From Zoogloeaceae bacterium (GTDB taxonomy: Bacteria > Pseudomonadota > Gammaproteobacteria > Burkholderiales > Rhodocyclaceae): a DNA stretch of 64,000 nt. The notes under the pieces were generated by a model. It was given only the letters and a program-made list of their open reading frames with translations, was not told the origin of the DNA and searched no databases. Below, in pieces: positions 52,645 through 61,887 of the stretch (within the stretch, counting starts at the first letter, position 1; every line of letters begins with the position of its first letter). The position numbers were made by a program, and so were the translations under genes. Location: positions 1 to 64,000 of the forward strand of contig JACKMA010000007.1 of assembly GCA_024235635.1 (NCBI GenBank), read 5' to 3'.

Positions 52645-54525
52645 ATGGCGCGCACCTACCGCATATTTCTGAGTTCGACCGGACGCGACTTGCAGGCGCA
52701 CAGGGACGCCGTGCATGCCGCGCTTTCCGCGATCGATGTGGTCAAGGTGATTCGAATGGAAGACTTCGCCGCCGACCACGTCCCGCCGGCGGCGGTATGC
52801 GAGAAGTACCTGTCGTCGTGCGACATTCTCGTGGCATTGGTCGGTTTTACCTATGGCAGCGCGCCCGAAGGGTCGAATCGCAGCTATACGCAGCTGGAGT
52901 ACGACCATGCAATCGCCAGGGGCATCCATCCGCTCCTGTTCGTTGCCCCGGAAGGCACGCCGTTGCCGTCGTATCGCGAACCGGACGCGATATTCGCTCG
53001 CCAGGAGGCGTTCCGGCAGAGTCTCGGCGGACATACGCCGGCGCCGCCCGGCGTCTGGTCGAGCCCCGATTGCCTCGCCCGCGCCGCTGCGCAATCCGTC
53101 GAAGCCTATATCCGGGAGCAGATCCCGAAGGTTACGCTGCCGTCGCAGGACGAATACATCCGCAACCTCGAGAGGGAACTTCGGTCCCTGCGCGATGAAG
53201 TGCGCAGGATCGGCGAACGGATTCCGGCATGGCTGGCAAGGCGCCAGGAGGAAGTCGCCCGAAAGATCCGAGATCCGGACGCCAGCTATGCGGAACTGCG
53301 CGAGGCCGTCGAGGAAATCGCACAGGAATTGCTTGGCATCGCAACGGATGCCCAAAGGGAGGCTGCACACCAGGCAGTCGACGAGATGGGGCGCGGGACG
53401 TTCGATCGTGCCACCGCGCTGCTTGATGACATTGCTGCCGCCGGTGACGATCGCGAAGGCGGCGCGGTTTACTGCCGGGCGAAGATCGCCTCGCTGGGCT
53501 TTCGTCTTTCGGAGGCGCGTGCCTTGTTCGAGCGCGCGGCCGAACTTCAACCGGATGCCGACAAGCGCCTCGTCAATGCCGCAATGGCGTGCTGGTCGGA
53601 TGGCGATTTCCGGGGCGCAATGCGATATGCGGAGCGCGCCATCGAGCGGGCGGAGCGCCGGGGAATTGCCGCGGAGATCGTCAGGGCCTCCATCTGTCTG
53701 GGGACCGCACGGGTCGCGATGGGCGACCAGACCGGGGCCGGGGAGCCGTTGCGACATGCTTATCAGCAGGCGCAGGGCCTGGAGAAGTGCTCGAAGGAGC
53801 ATTTCAACGCGTTGGTCACCTATGGCCACTACCTGGCGCAGATGATGGACCTGCCGGCGGCCGAGCGGGTGCTCCGGCAGGCGGTCGAGGTCAGCAATGA
53901 GGTCAAGGGGCGCGATTCGCTTTACTACGCGACCGCGATCGCGACGATCTCACCCCTGCTGCGACTGATGGGCCAATTGCCGGAAGCAGATGCACTCTTG
54001 TCGGTCGCGGCCGATATCACGTCGAAAAAGCTCGGTCGGCGCAATCCGGCGTACTCGAGAATCATCGCCCAGCAAGCGCTCAATCGGTCGATTCAGATGC
54101 GCCACGTCGAAGCGGAAACGTTGGTCAATGAGGCGCTCGGCATCGATCGCGACACGCTTGGCGAGAACCATCCCATCTACGCCAGCACACTTGCGATCCA
54201 GTCACAGATCCTCCTGAACCAGCAGAAGCTGCATGAGGCAGAGACTGGCTTCAGGCGGGCCGAAGCCCTGATGATCGAACGTGTCGGGCCGAATCATGCC
54301 GAGGTCGGCTCGATACGTCTGGCCCTGGGCCACGCGCTGGCGATGTCCAGACGGTTCGGTGAGGCCTTGCCCTATCTGGAGGCCGGCGAGCAGACACTGC
54401 GCAGCGCCTTCGGCCCGGCGCATCCCCAGGCCCGGCAGGCGGCGATGGTCTTGCAGCAGGTACGGGCCGCATGCGGCTTTCAGAACATCGGCGGCGCGAT
54501 ACATCGATTCTTCACGGGGAAGTGA
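52645..54525 (+). CDS. DUF4062-TPR protein
   Basis: A 626-residue cytoplasmic protein. The N-terminal DUF4062 domain (residues 1-~165) shows YRIFLSSTGRDLQAHRDAVH, YLSSCDILVALVGFTYGS and SYTQLEYDHAIARGIHPLLF, a Rossmann/TIR-like fold often attached to STAND NTPases. A coiled coil (~170-235) follows, then about nine TPR units (~250-605) of the kinesin-light-chain kind (HPIYASTLAIQSQILLNQQK). There is no NTPase between them. DUF4062 proteins are suspected signalling or defence effectors. It is convergent with the kinase operon at 54614. The start at 52645 puts the domain signature at the N-terminus. Function unknown. Confidence 0.85.
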   Translation: MARTYRIFLSSTGRDLQAHRDAVHAALSAIDVVKVIRMEDFAADHVPPAAVCEKYLSSCDILVALVGFTYGSAPEGSNRSYTQLEYDHAIARGIHPLLFVAPEGTPLPSYREPDAIFARQEAFRQSLGGHTPAPPGVWSSPDCLARAAAQSVEAYIREQIPKVTLPSQDEYIRNLERELRSLRDEVRRIGERIPAWLARRQEEVARKIRDPDASYAELREAVEEIAQELLGIATDAQREAAHQAVDEMGRGTFDRATALLDDIAAAGDDREGGAVYCRAKIASLGFRLSEARALFERAAELQPDADKRLVNAAMACWSDGDFRGAMRYAERAIERAERRGIAAEIVRASICLGTARVAMGDQTGAGEPLRHAYQQAQGLEKCSKEHFNALVTYGHYLAQMMDLPAAERVLRQAVEVSNEVKGRDSLYYATAIATISPLLRLMGQLPEADALLSVAADITSKKLGRRNPAYSRIIAQQALNRSIQMRHVEAETLVNEALGIDRDTLGENHPIYASTLAIQSQILLNQQKLHEAETGFRRAEALMIERVGPNHAEVGSIRLALGHALAMSRRFGEALPYLEAGEQTLRSAFGPAHPQARQAAMVLQQVRAACGFQNIGGAIHRFFTGK

Positions 54526-54613
54526 TGCAACCGGTGCGCGCCTGCCGGTCAAGGCGGAGGCGAGCAGGCCCGTTCGTGCCATCGACGGAATCGCCGACGA
54601 TCGCGCCCGATCC

Positions 54614-56032
54614 TCAGCCCAGGCGCCGAAGTTCGCCCAGCAGCGCGTTGCGGTCGGCCGGCTCGGCGATCTCGCCGGCAAGGCTGTCGTGGAATTGTTC
54701 GAGGCTGATCGCCCGCTTGGCCGCCCGCTTGACCACGACCCTGGCGATCGGCCCGATGTGGCGGGCAAGCAGGCGACTGGCGGCGTCGAGCACTGCGTCC
54801 GGAATCTCCAGGCGCTGGCCGCCCAGCACCCGGGTTTCGGCCAGCACCGCCTGGCTGCCGGTCTCCATCGGGCTGGCAGCCGTGCCGCTGCGTCGCGCGA
54901 GGAAAGCGTCGCGGTCGGGGCCGGCCGGGAGCTTTTCGGCGAGCGCGTCGTAGAGCTCGTTCAGCGTGTTGGCACGGCCGGCGGCGCGCCGGACCATGAC
55001 GCTGGCGACCGGACCGATGACCGATGCCAGTTCCCGCTCGACGCTGGTCAGCGTGCTGTTCTCGATGCGCGAGGCCGATTGGGTCAGACCCCGACTCGAC
55101 GAGCCGGTCACGGCCGTTGCCGCGGCGGGATCGAAGCGCGGCTTGCCGAGCTGGCTGACCGTGCGGATCACCGTTTCCTCGGAGACGCTCGGTGCCTCCT
55201 GCATGTCGAGTTCGTGCTCGAGCGCGAGCCGCAGCGTGTCGCGGAAGGCGCCGGCGGTCGGATAGCGCTCTTCCGGTCGCTTGGCCAGGGCCCGCGCGAC
55301 GATTCGCTCGAAAGCCATCGGCACGGCGGGGTGCACCTGCGAAGGCGGCACCGGCTCCTCGTGGCAGATGCGGTAGGCGAGGGACTCCATCGAACCGGTA
55401 AAAGGTCGCTGACCGGAAAGCAGCTCGTAGAGCATTACGCCGACCGCGAACACGTCGGAACGGGCATCGGCCGGAAGCCCCATGAACTGTTCCGGCGACA
55501 TGTAGCTGGGCGTGCCGATGACGGTGCCGACCTGGGTCAGCTCCGAGGATTCCAGCCGGGCGACGCCGAAATCGGTGATCTTGACCTTGCCCTTGCTGGT
55601 GATGATCAGGTTCGACGGCTTGATGTCGCGGTGGACCACGCCCTGCTCATGGGCGTAGGCGAGGCCGTCGAGCAGCTGCATGACCACGCTGACCGAGTCG
55701 GCCAGCGGCATCACGCCGATCTGGTGCAGGTATTCCTTGAGCCCGAAGCCCTCGACGTACTCCATCGCGATGAAGCTGATGTCGTGGTCTTCGCCGTACT
55801 CATAGACACCGACGATTGCCGGATGGCTGAGCCGACCGGCCGCACGGGCTTCGTTGCGGAAGCGGGCGATGGCGTCGGCAACGCCGGATTCGAGACAGTC
55901 CCGGCGGATTGTCTTGAGCGCGACGGTGCGCTCGATCGCCGGGTCGTAGCCGCGATACACGGTCCCCATGCCACCGCGTCCGAGAACGCCGACGATCTCG
56001 TACTTGCCCAGGCGACGTGGATGCTCGGACAT
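54614..56032 (-). CDS. Cytoplasmic Ser/Thr protein kinase with duplicated C-terminal module
   Basis: A 472-residue kinase with no TM helix. The kinase domain (residues 10-275) has VLGRGGMGTVYRGYD, VALKTIRRD, VVHRDIKPSNLI and KITDFGVARL with an intact activation segment (GTPSYMSPEQF). After a linker, two copies of a ~55-residue helical module follow: one near 335-385 (SVERELASVIGPVASVMVRR) and one near 415-470 (AASRLLARHIGPIARVVVKR). It is the last gene of an operon FHA - PP2C - OmpA - DUF3365 - kinase. It probably phosphorylates the FHA protein or another type VI component. Confidence 0.94.
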   Translation of the reverse strand: MSEHPRRLGKYEIVGVLGRGGMGTVYRGYDPAIERTVALKTIRRDCLESGVADAIARFRNEARAAGRLSHPAIVGVYEYGEDHDISFIAMEYVEGFGLKEYLHQIGVMPLADSVSVVMQLLDGLAYAHEQGVVHRDIKPSNLIITSKGKVKITDFGVARLESSELTQVGTVIGTPSYMSPEQFMGLPADARSDVFAVGVMLYELLSGQRPFTGSMESLAYRICHEEPVPPSQVHPAVPMAFERIVARALAKRPEERYPTAGAFRDTLRLALEHELDMQEAPSVSEETVIRTVSQLGKPRFDPAAATAVTGSSSRGLTQSASRIENSTLTSVERELASVIGPVASVMVRRAAGRANTLNELYDALAEKLPAGPDRDAFLARRSGTAASPMETGSQAVLAETRVLGGQRLEIPDAVLDAASRLLARHIGPIARVVVKRAAKRAISLEQFHDSLAGEIAEPADRNALLGELRRLG

Positions 56033-56175
56033 CGGCTAGTGCTCCCGCCCCGGCGGTGCCGCCAGCGCTCCGGCGACGCTGCACACCGCCGGGCCGAGCG
56101 GGGTCCGCTGGTCCCGATAGCTGGCATTGTCGCGCGTGATCGTCATGCTGGCGGTCGGCCCGGCGAATGCCCGGA

Positions 56176-57048
56176 CTACTCCTCGATCATCCGGAAGGCC
56201 TGCACCAGGCTCTTCTTCATGCGACCAAACGCCTGGGTGAGCTGAGCGATCTCGTCGTGACCGTCGGCTTCCAGTTCGCCGGCTTCGAGGTTGCCGAGAC
56301 TGACTTCGTCGGCCACCCGCGCCAGTCGGTTCACCGGCCGGATCACGAGCGCATTGAGCAGCAGGTTCAGGGCGATGAAGATGAACGCGAAGACGCCGGC
56401 CAGCGAACCCATGAACAAGACGAAGGTCTGCTTGGCGCGCTCGAACGGAACCGAGGTCGGTACCGAGACGATCTGCGCCCCGATCACCTCGTCGAGCTGC
56501 CAGCCGAAGCCGTTGGCGTTGCCGTAGCGTGCGATCATCGTCTTCGGGGCGGCGTCGACGGTGCTGTGGCACTGCAGGCAGCCGGGGCTCTTGATGCGGA
56601 TCGGGCGGGCCAGATAGAGCGATTCGCCCTGGGGCGTATCGCGCATGCCGATCAGTTCGGGCCGGTCGGCGACGTTGCGGAACAGGTTCACGACGTCGGC
56701 TTCCCAGTCGGTGGCGCGATCGCGCGGGTTGGTGGGGTTGAGCGTCGCTTCCTTGTAGATGTACTCAGGGTGGTTCTGGCGAAGTGTCTCGAACGTTTCC
56801 TGGGCGCCGTAGGCGGGCACCGACTGCGGCAGGAATTCGTACTTCATCTGGGTTGCCAGCAGGGGCTTGATCTGGGTGTTGGTGTAGGTCCGCACCGCCG
56901 ACGCGGCTTCCATCATGATGCGCGCGTTCTGCACGATCTCATCGCGGGCGTTGTTCTGCAGCACCTGCCACGACAGCAGGCCCGACGCGGCAAAGCCCGC
57001 CAGGAACACCACGACGAACACCAGATTGAACTTGACCACCAACTTCAT
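56176..57048 (-). CDS. Haem-binding DUF3365 sensor with HAMP domain
   Basis: A 290-residue inner-membrane protein. TM1 is at residues 7-30 (NLVFVVVFLAGFAASGLLSW). The periplasmic Tll0287-like (DUF3365) domain carries a CLQCH c-type haem motif near residue 155. TM2 is near 205-228 and is followed by a HAMP segment (RPVNRLARVADEVSLGNLEA) that ends the protein. There is no kinase or cyclase output of its own, so the signal must pass to a partner. In this operon the cytoplasmic kinase gene follows by 143 bases. AGGAGGAACC precedes the ATG. Redox or small-ligand sensing is likely. Confidence 0.88.
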   Translation of the reverse strand: MKLVVKFNLVFVVVFLAGFAASGLLSWQVLQNNARDEIVQNARIMMEAASAVRTYTNTQIKPLLATQMKYEFLPQSVPAYGAQETFETLRQNHPEYIYKEATLNPTNPRDRATDWEADVVNLFRNVADRPELIGMRDTPQGESLYLARPIRIKSPGCLQCHSTVDAAPKTMIARYGNANGFGWQLDEVIGAQIVSVPTSVPFERAKQTFVLFMGSLAGVFAFIFIALNLLLNALVIRPVNRLARVADEVSLGNLEAGELEADGHDEIAQLTQAFGRMKKSLVQAFRMIEE

Positions 57049-57177
57049 CGGTTCCTCCTTAGGGGATGAGTCGCGTCGTGTGCCTCGAAGGTTTCGTAAA
57101 CTGCACCGGCGGCTGCGTTGCGGGCAGCCGCCGGCAGACCAGATCCTTAACGACTTCTGGCGTTACGACTTGACCGC

Positions 57178-57756
57178 CTACTTCAGGGTCGTGATCGTGA
57201 CCCGGCGGTTTTCGGGTGCGGTCGGGTCGTCGGTATTGAGCAACTCGCTCGATCCCTTGCCTTCCGCCTTCAGTCTTCCGCGGTTGATGCCGTGGGTGCC
57301 CACCAGGTAGTCCATGACGCTCTCGGCACGAGCCTGGGACAGCCGGTAGTTGAGGTCGTCGCCGCCACGCGGATCGGCGTGGCCTTCGATCGCAAAATTG
57401 AACTTGGCCAGAGAATCGGCCTGCAAGGCCTTGCCGACGACGTCGAGCGAGTGCTTGGCCTCATCTCGCAACTCTGCCGAGTTGGTCTCGAAGGTGATCA
57501 GCAGGGAGGCCTGGGCCTTCTTGGCGACCTGGGTCCCCGGCTGCTCGGTCGGCTCGCGCATGACCTTGATCGAGCGCGTGCGCACGGACGGTGCCGCGCC
57601 CGGGCTCGCGCCCTCGGGGTCGGCATGGGGGGTCAGCGCTTCGATCAGCGCCGATTCGGTGATGTCGCTGCCGCGCAGGACGCGCTCCTGGGCCTGGCCG
57701 ACCAACGGCAGGCACGCGAGCACCATCATCGCGACGGCGTGTTTGGCGGATTTCAT
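57178..57756 (-). CDS. OmpA family peptidoglycan-binding protein
   Basis: A 192-residue exported protein: signal peptide (MKSAKHAVAMMVLACLPLVG), a short linker region, and an OmpA C-terminal domain (residues ~85-190) with SLAKFNFAIEGHADPRGGDD, LSQARAESVMDYLVGTHGIN and PENRRVTITTL. It should bind peptidoglycan in the periplasm. The ATG at 57756 starts the signal peptide; the longer frame to 57795 adds non-signal sequence. It lies between a PP2C phosphatase and a haem sensor on one strand, so it may give cell-wall input to the phosphorylation switch. Confidence 0.9.
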   Translation of the reverse strand: MKSAKHAVAMMVLACLPLVGQAQERVLRGSDITESALIEALTPHADPEGASPGAAPSVRTRSIKVMREPTEQPGTQVAKKAQASLLITFETNSAELRDEAKHSLDVVGKALQADSLAKFNFAIEGHADPRGGDDLNYRLSQARAESVMDYLVGTHGINRGRLKAEGKGSSELLNTDDPTAPENRRVTITTLK

Positions 57757-57870
57757 CGTGTTTCTCCAGGACAGACGTGTTGCATGATCAAACATAGCAC
57801 GCGCGTGTACGGGCCGATGTGACCCAGTGCGTGGTCCACTGCGTATCGCCCGGCGGGCCGGTCGCTGCGC

Positions 57871-58641
57871 TCACTGCCCGCCGACGACATGCGTGCGGGT
57901 GTCGTCGTCGTCGAGCCAGATTGCGATCGCGGTGTAGTTGTCGTGGCCGGGACGGGCGTTGGCGAGCAGCTCGGCTTCCATCAGCTCGAGCCAGTGACGG
58001 GCAGAGCCGGCCTGCTCGAGCAGTTCGAGCATGCGCTCTTCATGGACGAACTCCCACCAGCCATCGGTGCACAGCAGGAAGATGTCGTTGTGGCGGACCT
58101 GCAGCGGATGGGCCGCGAAGCTCGCTTCGAAGTCGTCCTCGGTGCCGAGCGCCGACAGCAGGACGCTGCGCTGCGGATGCGAGCGCAGCGCGTCGAGATC
58201 GGCGTAGCCTGCATCCACCAGGCTCTGCACGACACTATGATCGCGCGTCTGGTGAAGGATGCGGCCATCGCGGATGCAGTAGAGGCGAGAGTCGCCGACG
58301 TGGCCCCAGACCGCCAGATTTCGCATCCGGTCGACCGCCAGCATGACCACCGTAGAGCGCATGTTGCGCAACTCGGCAACCGCGTACTGCTGTTCGATCA
58401 CCGCCTCGTTGGCATCCTGCAGCAACTCCGCGACGGTCTCGATGCCGGCCTCGCCGAGCGCCTGGAAATTGCGGGCGATCACCTCGACGGCGATGCGCGA
58501 CGCGACATCCCCGCCGCCGTGACCGCCTGCGCCATCGCAGACCACCCAGCAGGCGGCGTCGTCGCCGATCCAGACTGCGCTAGAGTCCTCGTTGTAGCCG
58601 CGGCCGCCGGGCTGCGACAGGGTGGCGGTGTCGAAATCCAC
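57871..58641 (-). CDS. PP2C-type Ser/Thr protein phosphatase (PppA-like)
   Basis: A 256-residue metal-dependent phosphatase. Metal-binding motifs are GRGYNEDSSAVW, VVCDGAGGHGGGDVAS near residue 33, the VGDSRLYCIRDG strand, DIFLLCTDGWWEF and GHDNYTAIAIWL. PppA-type enzymes remove phosphate from Fha and switch type VI secretion off. It starts at a GTG (58641) 13 bases after the FHA gene, so the two are co-translated. It is cytoplasmic. Confidence 0.95.
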   Translation of the reverse strand: MDFDTATLSQPGGRGYNEDSSAVWIGDDAACWVVCDGAGGHGGGDVASRIAVEVIARNFQALGEAGIETVAELLQDANEAVIEQQYAVAELRNMRSTVVMLAVDRMRNLAVWGHVGDSRLYCIRDGRILHQTRDHSVVQSLVDAGYADLDALRSHPQRSVLLSALGTEDDFEASFAAHPLQVRHNDIFLLCTDGWWEFVHEERMLELLEQAGSARHWLELMEAELLANARPGHDNYTAIAIWLDDDDTRTHVVGGQ

Positions 58642-58654
58642 GTCGCTTCCCGTT

Positions 58655-60433
58655 TCAGGCCTGCTCGTCTTGCGCCTGCTCGAGGCGTTCGATCTGTTCT
58701 TCGTAGGCGCGCAGGAACTCCTTGCCGAACAGCGTGTGGAAGTCGTCCTCCGCTTCGCGCGAAATATCCTCGTACATCTCGATGTAGAGATCCCAGAGTT
58801 TCGCCTTGCGGTGCATCGGCAGCACGCTGTCCATCATCGACTTGCGTGTCAGGCGGCGCTCGAGCACCGACGGCGTGAATCGCTTCAACACCCCTTCGAG
58901 GGCCGCGCGCATGCCGGCAACGAAGCCGAACTGGTGCGAGCGCAGGTCGTTGTAGGCATCGCGCATGGCGTCGCTCGGCGTCATGAAGCCCTTGCGCGGG
59001 GGACCGAACAGATGCGCCAGCGCCATCGACAGGTCGGGCGAGAATTTCAGCGGATTGTTGTCCTTGCTGACGATCATCGTGACGTCGGCCTTGACCTCCC
59101 GCTTGGTCATCGCGCGCGCCAGCAGCAGATCCAGCGTGCCTTGCGTGCTCTCCCTCAGCAACTGGCCGATGCGTTCCATCACCTCCGGCGTCAGCGGGCC
59201 CCCGAGCGGCAGCTCCGCCACGCCCAGCCCGCGCTTCAGCGCGGCGAGCATGGCGTCGGCGTCGGCGCCAGCGGTGGACGGCCGGGACGGCGCGGTCGCG
59301 GCGGCCGGCATCGGCTTCGGCGGTACCGGCGCGGGTGCCGGGCGCGCCTCGGGTCGCTGCGGTGCGGCCGCCTGCGGCAAAGCTGCCGCAGGCGGTGGGG
59401 TCACGGCCGGCGCTGCCGCCGCCGGCTTCGGGCGCTTGTCGACCGGCGCCCGCAACATCGTGTCGTCCGGAATCGCCGATGCGGCCGGAAGCTTGAACGA
59501 TGCGTTGATTTCGGGCACGTCGTCACGTTCGCTCTGCGGGGCAACCGGCTTTGCCGCGCCGCCGAAGGCCACCAGCGGATCGGTCTCGGGACTGCCGGCG
59601 GCATCCTTGCTGTTGCCGCCCAGCGGTGAGCCGGCGAACGGATCGACGGGCGACTTGCCCTTGTCCAGCGCGAACAGCGAATCGAGATCCGCTGATTCGC
59701 CGAAGTTGTCGCGCGCGATGCCGTGCTCCGACAGGCCGAGGTTGTCCGGCAGTGGCGCGTCCTTCGGTTTCACGGGTGGCGCCGACAGCGGGTCGGCGAA
59801 CGGGTCGAAATCGTCTGGAATTCCGCTGGCCGTCGATGGCGCGGCGGCAGGTTGGCCGATGCCGGCGAACAGGCCGGTGTCGGACGGGCCCGCCGGCCGC
59901 GGCGTCGCGGGTGCCACCGCCGGCGGTGGCGTCGGTCGTGGCGGCTCGGCGAACGGATCGGGAATCTGAGCGGCGGGGGCGCCACTGCCGAGCAGGTCGC
60001 CGAGGCCGCCACCGGCCGGCGCAGCCGAAGGACCGTCGAACAGACCGAGCGGGTCGGCAGCCGGTGTCGGTGGCATCGCGGGGGCCGCAGCGGGCACCGG
60101 CGCGGGCGCCTGCGCCTCGTTCGCCGCGCTGACCTGGATCACGTATTCGCCGATCGCCAGCACGTCGCCCTCATCGAGCGGTGCGGTCATGCCGTGGCCG
60201 ATCGGGCGTCCGTTCAGCAGAACCGGATTGGAGCCCTGGTCGGCGACCGAAAACTGTCCGTCCCGGCACATCACCTTGGCATGGATGCGCGAGACGTGGC
60301 GTTCCGGATCGGGCAGGAACAGGCGGTTGTTCTCCGATCGTCCGATCGTGCCGCCCGCGTTGTCGAAGGTTGCCTCCCGTGGCTCGGGCAGCGGGCGTCC
60401 CCGGAAAGATTCAACTCGCAAACGGATCATCAT
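58655..60433 (-). CDS. FHA-domain protein of the type VI (TagH/Fha) kind
   Basis: A 592-residue protein. The N-terminal FHA domain (residues 1-100) has GGTIGRSENNRLFLPDPERH and VSRIHAKVMC, followed by LLNGRPIGHG. A ~280-residue proline/alanine-rich spacer follows. The C-terminal ~190 residues are the type VI FHA-associated domain (SDAMRDAYNDLRSHQFGFVA and ALEGVLKRFTP). FHA proteins bind phosphothreonine made by a PpkA-type kinase and promote assembly of the secretion machine. It is the first gene of the five-gene minus-strand operon. ATGATG at the start leaves a one-codon ambiguity. Confidence 0.93.
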   Translation of the reverse strand: MMIRLRVESFRGRPLPEPREATFDNAGGTIGRSENNRLFLPDPERHVSRIHAKVMCRDGQFSVADQGSNPVLLNGRPIGHGMTAPLDEGDVLAIGEYVIQVSAANEAQAPAPVPAAAPAMPPTPAADPLGLFDGPSAAPAGGGLGDLLGSGAPAAQIPDPFAEPPRPTPPPAVAPATPRPAGPSDTGLFAGIGQPAAAPSTASGIPDDFDPFADPLSAPPVKPKDAPLPDNLGLSEHGIARDNFGESADLDSLFALDKGKSPVDPFAGSPLGGNSKDAAGSPETDPLVAFGGAAKPVAPQSERDDVPEINASFKLPAASAIPDDTMLRAPVDKRPKPAAAAPAVTPPPAAALPQAAAPQRPEARPAPAPVPPKPMPAAATAPSRPSTAGADADAMLAALKRGLGVAELPLGGPLTPEVMERIGQLLRESTQGTLDLLLARAMTKREVKADVTMIVSKDNNPLKFSPDLSMALAHLFGPPRKGFMTPSDAMRDAYNDLRSHQFGFVAGMRAALEGVLKRFTPSVLERRLTRKSMMDSVLPMHRKAKLWDLYIEMYEDISREAEDDFHTLFGKEFLRAYEEQIERLEQAQDEQA

Positions 60434-60653
60434 GAGCTAGCGATCTGTCTCCTGTTCGCGTCGCTGCGCGGGTCGCAGCCATTATGGCACAGCCCGCGAC
60501 GGGGCAAACCGCCGCCCAACGCCCGGCGCCGGCGGCCCTCCGGCTCCGCTCGCCATGCTTTTGCCATCGTGTTGCTTTGCTCGCGCGGGCCTGTCATGAC
60601 CAGCCTATACTTGGCAGTCTTTTTAACTCGATCTTACAAAAAGGGGGAAGCCA

Positions 60654-61883
60654 ATGCGGATCAGGACTCTTGCGCTGATTGTGGGGCTCGCCGGCGCGTC
60701 CGGTGCAACGATGGGGCAGACGGTGTGCGTGTCGCCCACCGACGATTTGTACGGCCTCGGCGTTGCCGTCGGTGGCGTCTGCGGTCAGGCGTCGTTCGAC
60801 ACCGCGCAGGATCTGATCGACGGCCTCGAGACCTCGCAGCTCGATGACGTCAACGCCAATTACGACGGCACGCAGATCGCCAACATGGAGATCTTCTTCA
60901 ATTCGTTGCCGATCACGCTGACCTTCCCCAACAGCGGATTTACCGGTGACGGTGCCGCCCTGGTGTTCTCGATTCCGGATCTGGGGGTCAATGAAACCTT
61001 CGTCGGTGCCGATCGCGACGCCTCGCAGGACCTGCTTGAGGACTACCTGAAGGATTCGGGCGTGATCGCCGACATCATGAAGTACCAGGCCGCGAATTCG
61101 CCGCACAGCCCGATCTCGGGGCCGGGCGGGGTGATACCGACCGCGGTGTCGAGTGACTTCGGCGAGGTTTTCAACACGATACCGTCCGAGCAGGAGACCG
61201 AGGCAGCGAATCTGGTGGGCGCCGGTATCGGCCTGTCGTCGCTGTCGGTGGATGGGCGCGATACCACGATCACGACGGTCCCGTTGTCCTATGCCATCCG
61301 CAACTCGATTGATCCGCGGCGACAGCTGGTGTTCAGCATGCCGATCACGATCGCCGATTCGGAGGGCGCCAAGGCCTACTCGTTCTCGCTCGGCGTCGGC
61401 TACCGCTTCCCGATCAACGAGGCCTGGACGCTGACCCCGGCGGTACGCTACGGATTGACCGGCTCTGAGGATTTCGCGACGGTCGCCGGTGTCGCGTCGG
61501 CCACGCTGGCCAGTACCTATGCACTGCGCTTCGACGCCTTCGACATGGCGATCGGCAACATGATCGGCTACTACACCACCACCAAGATAGATGCCGGCGA
61601 CTACTCGTTCGACCCGGATATCCACAATACGGTACTGCGCAACGGCGTGATGCTGTCGCAGCCGGTCACCGTCGGCGGCAAGCGGCTGGCGATCGAGTAT
61701 TCGTTGATCGACACGCGCTATCTCGGCACCGAGATCTATGTGGACAACACCCAGGAGCTGGGCATCACAGTGGGGACCAACCGCAGCGCGTTTTCGTCCC
61801 GTTCCTATCTGCGCGGTGGCCTGAACCTGCTCAAGGGCAAGGACACCACCGGCGTCTCGCTCAATCTCGGCTTCTGGTTCTGA
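60654..61883 (+). CDS. Exported outer-membrane beta-barrel-like protein
   Basis: A 409-residue protein with a signal peptide (MRIRTLALIVGLAGASGATM then GQ) and a C-terminal half of alternating strands (AKAYSFSLGVGYRFPINEAW; TLTPAVRYGL; SYLRGGLNL) ending VSLNLGFWF, an outer-membrane insertion-type end. The N-terminal half has two cysteines and a helical stretch. I recognise no named family; the shape resembles small porin or autotransporter-like barrels. GGGGGAAG precedes the ATG and a TATACT -10-like hexamer lies at 60605-60610. The next gene, a CHAT lipoprotein, starts five bases after it, so the two are linked. Confidence 0.7.
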   Translation: MRIRTLALIVGLAGASGATMGQTVCVSPTDDLYGLGVAVGGVCGQASFDTAQDLIDGLETSQLDDVNANYDGTQIANMEIFFNSLPITLTFPNSGFTGDGAALVFSIPDLGVNETFVGADRDASQDLLEDYLKDSGVIADIMKYQAANSPHSPISGPGGVIPTAVSSDFGEVFNTIPSEQETEAANLVGAGIGLSSLSVDGRDTTITTVPLSYAIRNSIDPRRQLVFSMPITIADSEGAKAYSFSLGVGYRFPINEAWTLTPAVRYGLTGSEDFATVAGVASATLASTYALRFDAFDMAIGNMIGYYTTTKIDAGDYSFDPDIHNTVLRNGVMLSQPVTVGGKRLAIEYSLIDTRYLGTEIYVDNTQELGITVGTNRSAFSSRSYLRGGLNLLKGKDTTGVSLNLGFWF

Positions 61884-61887
61884 GTCG

